From positions 31,310,001-31,374,000 of the forward strand of contig OX485804.1 in the NCBI GenBank assembly GCA_950295325.1: 64,000 nt of DNA, in the 5' to 3' direction. The position numbers were made by a program, and so were the translations under genes. Within the stretch, counting starts at the first letter, position 1; each line of letters starts with the position of its first letter. The DNA is from Polytrichum commune (Eukaryota > Streptophyta > Polytrichopsida > Polytrichales > Polytrichaceae). The notes beneath the pieces are model-generated. The model worked only from the letters and a program-made list of their open reading frames with translations. It was not told where the DNA came from and made no database searches. Below, one piece after another: positions 61,483 to 64,000 of this stretch.

Positions 61483-64000
61483 GAGTGGCGAGGGTTATGT
61501 CATATGGAAATGTGTTGACCTCAACGATAGAAGCTACAAGCTATTATTGGTTTGAGCAACATTTCTTGGACGGTTCTAGACACCTTCCTTCCTCTTGCCT
61601 AGATTACCGTTGCCGGCTAACTTGTATCGTTATGATTATTTCATTTGCAATGTGATCCAAGCAACCTAACTTATGAGATCACCCCCTTGCAACAACGTGT
61701 CTTTAAGACATTTCGCTTTCACCTTCCTTATTGCCCCTCAATATCACGTGCCTTGCATGTGATAGCCTTTGATCACATGATAAAGCTTATGGAGTCTACA
61801 ATGGCCACACTTACATGGAATCTGCCATGTGAGAAGGTGAATTTGTGGTGAAACTCCCTCCCCCTTTAAAACTTTGTTATTTATTGGAACTAGGATCAAA
61901 GAAGTGGGGTAGGGGTGATCGCTCTCTTTAGTACCCTAAAATCCTCAAACTCTCATGGGTTGACACTTGAAAGTTGGCGTGTCTCAAACGCTCTAGTTCT
62001 CTTCACAAAGGTAGATGTAAAAGTCAATTTCCTATGGATGTAACATAAATGAAAACATATGTAAAAGTGAATTACATGCAAGCTTTTGAAGGCATCTTTA
62101 TGGTGCTCTTGTACGTTTGACAAAGAAATCGTTTTAAAATAGTCGTGTTTTGGCCAAAGTCAAACGTCTCCTTGTCATTTCATCAGTTTTGGAGGTTCCA
62201 ACATCCCTTGAAAATTTCTCAAACATTACAAATGGTCAAAGTGGGACCAAACTCCCTACCAAAACGTGAGTTCTAATAAACTTAAAGAACAACTTCAAGT
62301 TTCAAATTTGTGTTTCAAGGATGCACCATCCAAGCTTTTGTAACCTCTTCATCTTCAAGAATATAGGTTGTTGGCCAAGTGGCTTAACATTTGAAGGGTT
62401 ACAACAAATGACCTTTTTGTCTATATGTTAATCATGCAACATTGCTTGCCTTTGTTATTGTGCTTGGTGGGCAGTGCCTACAAGGTGAGCGGGCCTTAAA
62501 ATGGACATTTTTTGACCCCTAAGTGCTCTTGAGGTCATGTATGACCCCAATTTTCATATACGAATTCATTCTTTTATAGTTAATGTATATACAATGACAC
62601 AAATTTTGGTCAAAAGTTATATTTGGTAATGCAACATTTTCTCCCAATTATTATCTTGAAAAGACATTTAATGAGCGGCCTAGGATTTTTAATGTGTGAA
62701 GGAAGCTACACTATTCAATCATGCCATGTGCCCATATTGGCATTAATTAGTAAGCCAAAAAATCTTGTAGGAACAACTCATCAAACCAAATGGCAATCTA
62801 GGCCATGCATTTTTAAAACAAGACTTCACATAGCAGATCTTGGCCGATTGAATTGAAAATTTACATGAGAGCATTGATTGGCATTTGAAAAACATCCACT
62901 ATTGGGATTCTAAAGTACATTTTAATTTATTGAATGTCCATCCATTTAGTTCAAGTTTTGGATTTCTTGGAGAAAATTTTAGGGTTAGGGCATTGCAAGC
63001 ATCGGGAAAAAAAATGACATTAAAAAGCCTTTGTAAATGGTTATGCGATGCATTGATATAAAGAAAATAAAGGTATTTCCTATAGATCTTTGCAAAATTC
63101 ACTAATATGATATAAATGATGTCATATTTCTTCCTCTCCCAAAAAGGTGCTAATGATGCATGTTTCATATCACCTGACATGAGGACATTATATTTTACCA
63201 AGTTCTTACATATGCACGGTTCAATTTTATTTTTATTTTTGTAAACTACAATAATTTGACTTCTATATGGTGCATTTCTCCGATTATGTATGAACCTTCA
63301 TGAAATTTATCGTGAAATCCTCATCATTGGGTTGACATGTTTTCACTCCTTAAGCATTGTAGGGGTTAAGCTCCATACCCACTTCCCATAGGATGCAAAT
63401 CACATAATTGGTGTTAGATGATTTTGAATTCCAAAGCCATTTTCCTCGTATAGAGCCCCCCCCCCCTCCGGTGGGTTTTGTTGACTACTATTGAGCTTTT
63501 TATTATTAACACATTTTTATCACGTAATCCAATTTGCTTTAAGAAAACTTCATTTTGGTATCTATTCATATATCCACACCTCAACACATGCCACTTGAAT
63601 ATAGGTATCCAATTTGGAAAAAATGGACCATGAAAGGTCTAGTTACCATGTTGCTATGTTGAATGATTACAAATACAAGTTGGGTGGTGGTAATGAATCA
63701 TTCAATCCAATCATCCAATTCATAGGTTATTTTTAATTATTTTCTCAAAAAAAACTTTTTGTTGATGTTTGTTTGTTGTGTTGAGATGTCATAGAGTGTG
63801 GATCCTATTGGACGACACTTCTATTGTTGAAAGCCTTAGTTGGGTGCATGGAATTGGTATAGGAATTTATAAATCAATAGGAAGGGCAATTATGGATCTT
63901 GAGTGATTAACGTCATCAAAAATCACTTGAATAGGCAATTGATTTACAAATTATATTCTTCAGTATAATATGTGTTGAAATGATACTAAAATTTAATGTA
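61483..64000. other. Intergenic DNA to the window end
   Basis: AT-rich and without a recognisable gene. A run of 11 C lies at 63456-63466. Short open frames, for example 61645-61848, have no features that allow naming. Confidence 0.35.

Noticed and set aside
1-64000. tRNA, rRNA, CRISPR arrays, bacterial-style operons or organelle DNA insertions
   Set aside because: None was recognised; the spliced genes and element types are those of a plant nuclear genome.

Overview
This window is nuclear DNA of a land plant. It has two intron-rich, clearly recognisable genes: a mitochondrial chaperonin CPN60 with 17 exons on the + strand, and a respiratory burst NADPH oxidase (RBOH) with 13 exons on the - strand. 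Every splice site proposed is GT-AG, and phase is kept across all joins. The long spaces around them are AT-rich and full of small DNA transposons, decayed transposase genes, LINE fragments and simple repeats. Details of the RBOH, the short introns and the abundance of small TIR elements suggest a non-seed plant such as a moss, but the sequence alone does not prove this.

Layout. 1-7326: CPN60 with its leader; its last intron has been enlarged by two dispersed repeats. 7.3-13 kb: intergenic DNA with repeat fragments. 13.0-13.8 kb: a frameshifted coding relic that looks like an HUH/Rep-type (Replitron-like) endonuclease. 14.3 kb: a small foldback MITE. 17.0-17.8 kb: the C-terminal half of a dead pogo-like transposase. 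18-22 kb: repeats and a tiny poly(A) retroposon with clear target-site duplications. 22.6-25.4 kb: a broken LINE RNase H with an internal duplication. 26-34 kb: MITEs, CACTA-like ends and microsatellites. 35.1-36.1 kb: a dead Tc1/mariner transposase, followed by a Harbinger-type MITE (36.3 kb) and a hAT-type MITE (37.5 kb). 38.7-43.6 kb: RBOH. 44.3 kb: a possible small secreted peptide, divergent from RBOH. 46.7-49.9 kb: MITEs and a long near-perfect hairpin. 54-56.8 kb: a second LINE relic carrying a MITE inside its RNase H domain. 58.2-59.1 kb: a larger TIR element with an internal tandem duplication. 61.1 kb: an intact-looking Harbinger-type MITE with a TTA duplication.

The two host genes are unrelated in function: CPN60 folds proteins in the mitochondrial matrix, and RBOH makes superoxide at the plasma membrane under calcium control. 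The rest of the window records repeated transposon insertion and decay. The most unusual items are the HUH-type relic, the 350-bp hairpin, the duplicated exon-intron junction inside RBOH, and recurrent poly(G)/poly(C) runs, one of which lies inside a formerly coding stretch of transposase.
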